Assembly: GCF_958295425.1 (NCBI RefSeq)
Contig: NC_081141.1
Span: 17,008,680-17,072,679, forward strand
Reading direction: 5' to 3'
Length of the DNA: 64,000 nt
DNA from: Solea solea
Lineage: Eukaryota; Chordata; Actinopteri; Pleuronectiformes; Soleidae
Shown here piece by piece: positions 59,439-64,000 of this stretch. The notes below the pieces were generated by a model. The model ran no database searches. It worked only from the letters and a program-made list of their open reading frames with translations, and was not told the origin of the DNA. Position numbers and translations under genes: made by a program. The first letter of the stretch is position 1; each line of letters opens with the position of its first letter.

Positions 59439-62400
59439 ACATTTTGGCTGGAACTCTTGCAAGTGAGTGACAAGCTGGGTCAAACAGTGACAAGCAACAT
59501 GCTTTACCACTTGAAAGGTTCTTAGAAAGACTATTTCCTGCTTTTGTAAGATTAGACTTTCAGAGGAAGAATTCAGCTAGCGTGTGTTTGAAGTTTGGGA
59601 TTTTTTCAATGACATAATGAGACAAAAAAAAAGTATCATAAATATCAAGATATATTTTCCAATTCTTTCTATGATAAATTTAATGCACGCTTGTGGTTTA
59701 AAGCTTTCCAACAATAGTGTCTTTTACAAGTCAGGTAAAATTCAGAGTGTGTTAAATTATTTTAAGACTGAAAAAAGTGGGAGGTTTTGGGCACACTCCA
59801 CGTACACATGCAGTTTTGGTTCAAGTACTGTAGGTCCAAAAGCGACAAGACAGTAAAAAAAAAAAGGAAGCGAGTGGGTGAGGTAAATCATAAAAAAAGC
59901 TGGTGTGTTGGTTTATAAATTAACCTTCAGTCGGTCACATCACTGGTCTCATCAAAAACAGTTGTACCATTCACAGTGACACATGATGGCAGCAGCCTAT
60001 TGTCTGGATGGGCGGCATAATCTGAACACAAAGACATTCTACAGTAGCAGCAGCAGCAAGTCATAAAAACTTACATAATGACACCAAAAGGTGACACAGC
60101 ATTTCCACTGCAATGGATTTTAGGGACATAAAAAGCTACTTTTGAAGGAGTAGACTGCACAGATGATAAATGAGCAGCTGAAATCAAACCTCTGCTCCAC
60201 TTATCAGAAGAGGGCTGAGTCATACAAGACCTAGTCTGATATAGTATTGCATGACCATAATTTTGCAGCAGCATTAGGTCATTTCTATGCAAGTGTGGCG
60301 ATGGTTAACACAGTGGGTTAGGATTAGCATTGTGGGGCAGAATTTGTCAAAACTAGTACAGATTAATAAACATTTTGTCCCGCTGCCTTCAGATGGCTGC
60401 AGTGTTTAAAAAAACGTAGATTTTCACACAGTGTAAAAACAGCTATGAACACCAGATACTGTAACAATCACAGGTACTAATTTAAAACGACAAATTGAGC
60501 TCAAATTTCCTGCTTTACATGTCATTTGTTAATGCTGATAAAAATGAGTATACTGGCTGTGGAATGATTGGTCAAAACTGATCGGGGTCACAATATTCTA
60601 TTATTGTTGGACATTTTGAGTCCCCTCCTTTATTACATCTTCCTTCATATTTTGCCAGCTCATTTTCTTGGACTCAATGTATTTAAGAGTTTCCTCCGAG
60701 ATGTTTTTCAGCAGTGGGGGCAGTTAAGTCCGCAAAAATAATAACAATTTAATGAAGTCAGTTGTGTCCGTTTTATTTGTTTTTATTTACTGTAATATCT
60801 TTGCTTAACATAACATAACACAGTGCTTTAGGTACAGTTCAATTCCAAGTTTGAAAAAAAATCAATGCATTAAAGTGAATGCCGATAAGTAATCTACAAA
60901 CTGTTCTGTTTGTTATTGCTGTATTGAGCCAGGCAACTCACACTCTGTGGGCTTTCTTCTTTAACAGCATATGTTGTGCAGATGCCAGCTTTAATTTTTT
61001 AGCTCATTAAAATAGTTATATTATTAATTCAGTTAAGTTCCCAGCTTCCACCCGTGAATTCACAAACAGCAACAAGAATGCACTGAATGTTTGGTATTCC
61101 TCAAGACAATACAGTTTAACTGCCAACTATATGCCAGTAAAAGAACTTTTTCTTAAAATGAATCAAGAACACTACTTAATTTAATTATTTAATGTGTCTA
61201 CCTGTTCCGAGAAAGGATTAAAAAAAAAACACAGTAATTGTACCTCTTGTGTAACAGGCCTTTACTTGACGAAAGGTGAGCAGCAGTGTGAATTGGAAGG
61301 ATCAGATTTTCTGGCTCTCCCACCGCTCAATCAAAAACAGTGACTGGTTATAATGAGCCACATGCTGAATGAAAAGGCTTCACTCTGGTAATTAAGATGT
61401 ATTATGATCAGTTTAACAACGGTGACTTGTCACATCCAATATGGATTATCATCATCATTTAAATCAAACTAATTAACTCCCAATAAATCCGAAGAGCTGA
61501 CAGGTGAAAATACTACACTCACTTGTGACTGTATCATCATGTGCACGATCGGCACAGCTGCAACACTAACAAAAAGACTGACACAGACACAAGTGGGTAG
61601 ATGATTTGAGCATTCCCTGTGGTGCATGCTCAACAATTTAATATCTGGATGCCTTTTATAACAGCGGGCTACAGTCTTGATGAGACGCTACCACGGAACA
61701 GCTTAATCAGTATGGCAACACTAATGATAGATGTTAAGGACATTCTTCTTAGAACGCTTTAAGGTCTCTCTCACAACCACAGAGATGTCGTGATTTATTC
61801 TGGCTCGTTAGACCTTTGCTCAGGTTAAAGACGAGCAATGTTATGCAGGAACAACAACACCAGACACCAGCAGCAAGAATGAATGATAAAAGTCAGCTAT
61901 TTCCCAAACTAAAGATGAGCAGAAACTGTGATTGAATCGTGAATTTAGCTCAAATAAACCATGGAATTAGGCAGAATTAGTTGTTTTTCCAACAGATTGA
62001 GGGGATTAGAGATGTGCTCTAAAGCAATCAGTTGAATATAGTTTCTGAAATTTTGGTTGTTGTCAAAACATCTATTACAAAGTGTAGAATATTGGACTAG
62101 GATTTTGTAGCTAAAACCATACATTACATTTTGGCACAAAAACTTTCAGGATTTATAAAGATTGCCATGATCTTAACAGTATTAAGCCACAGGTTTATAG
62201 GGGTGTAAAGGCCATAATTTAAAAGGTTGATCATGACTGCCAGTATTGTACTGACATTCAGTGCCTGCTTCCATATCCCTTAACTGAATGAAATGTTATT
62301 TTCATCAATTCAGTTTCCACACACATTTCTGTATCTCTGCTCGTCTTCAGGGTGTAGCTAGTGCCATTTATGCAATTTATAAAGATTAAAAAAGAACCTT

Positions 62401-62809
62401 CAAAGTCTGTCTACATGATGTACTGTATCACTATGAGAAAGTCTACTTGTATGCTTAATCTCTTCCTAAAGTACTTAACGTTACAGTGAATTCAATACAT
62501 GCTTAACTGCAACATAGTATTTGCAACCCTGCCATCCTGAGAGCAAACAATTTTCTGTTGTCTCAACAATAAATGGCTTTAAATTAGAGAAGTGACAGAG
62601 ATGGAAACTAATTTGGATATCTCAGTGTGCCTTAGGCAGCACAAAAGAGAATCTTTATATCTTGCACTGCAAAATAACACTGTCAAAGGCTCTGTTATTC
62701 AACAAAACCAAATTATGCTGACAATGATGGTCTGCCTGAGACTGGGTAAGTCTTCATTACTTACGCTTTGTGTGGACTAGACTGAACTGATAACACACTG
62801 AAACTCATT

Positions 62810-63220
62810 TCCTATAAATATATACCTTTAGGACCTCTGGAGTCAATTTAATTACTCATTAAAATGATAAACTGCTGAATAGAAAAACAAAATATTATAT
62901 GATTTATTGGTAAATGATCAAAGCTAAAAACTGTTCTGTTTAACTCTGAGCAATGACTGCTATTGGGAAATAATGCAAAAGGTATAATTTTTTGTCATTA
63001 AACATTCAGATTTGAATGGGATTTCCATTAAAGCCAACTAAATAAGTGATTGCTAATCTACATTAAATCACAAGAATTAAAGGAATTTAATGACTAATTA
63101 ATAAGTGCTGGAAAAATGATTTCCATTCCCTTTAAGCAAAAACAGCCAAGCCAATAAAGTAAATCTCTCTGTATTGAACATTTTACTGGAGGAGGTCTTT
63201 TAATTGCAATTTAAACTTCA
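62810..63220. promoter_or_regulatory. Possible conserved non-coding element in the ipo11 intron
   Basis: Repeat-free AT-rich sequence with many homeodomain-type taatta/attaa cores ('aatttaattactcattaaaa', 'aatgactaattaataagtgc'). Non-coding. Compositional evidence only. Confidence 0.25.
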
Positions 63221-64000
63221 GATTGATTTGGATTAGAAGCAGGTGGGCGACAAGATTTGTCACTCTCTTCTACACTCGATGTGGGTCTTGTAGATATTTG
63301 TGCAAATGATATTCTCTTACTTTTTGTGAGTGTTAAAAATTCAAAATGTAATATTCACTGTCCTATTTGTTTGTCACCACATCAAAAGCTACACTAATAG
63401 GAAAAACATGTCTGGTACCTCTAGCTTTCTTAAGAACATTGATGAATGTGATGTGAAACAACCTGACCCAGCATCTCTATTAGACAAACACAGTCCTTTC
63501 AATAACGCTGTCTAAAACATCATTTGGCCTGAGCTGCAACCAACTTGTATTGTAAAAATCATAATCGGTTTCTTTTTGTAAAATTAAAAAATTGCACGGC
63601 CTGTGTATCTGAAAGCAACTACTCTAGCTGTGAACACAATGTTTATTATACTACCATATCCGACTATTGCCAATACTATTAGGAGAAGAATGCAGTCAAA
63701 CCCAACTCATTAGCCTAATAGCCTGGAACAAAAACCTCATCAGTTACACATCCTAAGCAAGTGCTATTAATGACTAAACAAAACATTCTGTTCAAATAAA
63801 ATTAAACTATATTAAACAATAAACAGAGGGCACAAAATGGGACTTTGAAAATGAGGGTGTGCACTTCAGATGCTGGAAAAACAGCTGTGACAGAATTAAA
63901 CACACAGAATAATGTGTCCGTTTGCAAAGATGAGGCAAGTGTGGTTAACTTATTTAACATTTTTTGTCATCAGGTTGTTGTGTGTCACTGTGATATCAGT

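Larger units (their letters stand above)
50887..64000 (-). other. ipo11: ipo11 last intron (5' part beyond the window)
   Basis: Begins (3' end) at the acceptor before 50886. I looked on the minus strand for a donor preceded by the lysine/arginine-rich segment expected just upstream of the last exon, and for other importin-11 motifs, and saw none. The intron is therefore probably at least 13.1 kb. It contains the repeats listed below and otherwise unremarkable AT-rich DNA. No nested gene is supported. Confidence 0.6.

Noticed and set aside
1..64000. CRISPR arrays, operons, phage or bacterial systems
   Set aside because: No regularly spaced repeats, no prokaryotic gene packing. All features indicate a fish nuclear genome.

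Overview
This is vertebrate nuclear DNA, almost certainly from a percomorph teleost. It has no operon-like gene packing. It is AT-rich, full of (CA)n and other microsatellites, and carries repeat types typical of fish genomes: tRNA-derived SINEs, L2/CR1-type LINE tails, Tc1-like transposase remnants, and hAT-like and piggyBac-like MITEs. One exon has a clean splice acceptor and a recognisable vertebrate protein.

The only protein-coding sequence I can support is the last coding exon of importin-11 (ipo11), minus strand, 50722-50886. It encodes 54 residues plus a stop and begins right after a consensus polypyrimidine-AG acceptor. Transcription runs right to left, so 50887-64000 is the last intron (the penultimate exon is not visible and presumably lies beyond 64000). 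About 49500-50721 is probable 3' UTR, and everything further left is intergenic.

Layout. 1-49500: gene-poor intergenic DNA with dense repeat remnants. A piggyBac-like TTAA MITE family has four copies (about 2260-2717, 7433-7923, 8508-8812, 30264-30537). A tRNA-derived SINE-like family has nine copies across the window. An L2-clade LINE 3' end is at 19622-20330, with LINE tails elsewhere. Tc1-like transposase scraps lie at 20395-20575 and 44014-44106, a possible Penelope-like scrap at 38130-38292, and a rearranged LTR-retrotransposon segment at 23418-23922. Several terminal-inverted-repeat elements and one AT-rich palindrome are also present. 49500-50886: ipo11 3' end. 50887-64000: ipo11 intron with a 320-350 bp duplicated block (53432-53755 and 56205-56560), another SINE copy, microsatellites and a LINE tail.

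A few stretches (for example 12720-13075, 28890-29050, 43320-43560, 62810-63220) lack repeat hallmarks and could be conserved non-coding elements, but that needs cross-species alignment. I saw no CRISPR array, no functional tRNA or rRNA gene, no prokaryotic gene and no convincing new molecular system. The more novel-looking items are the MITE families and the rearranged retroelement.
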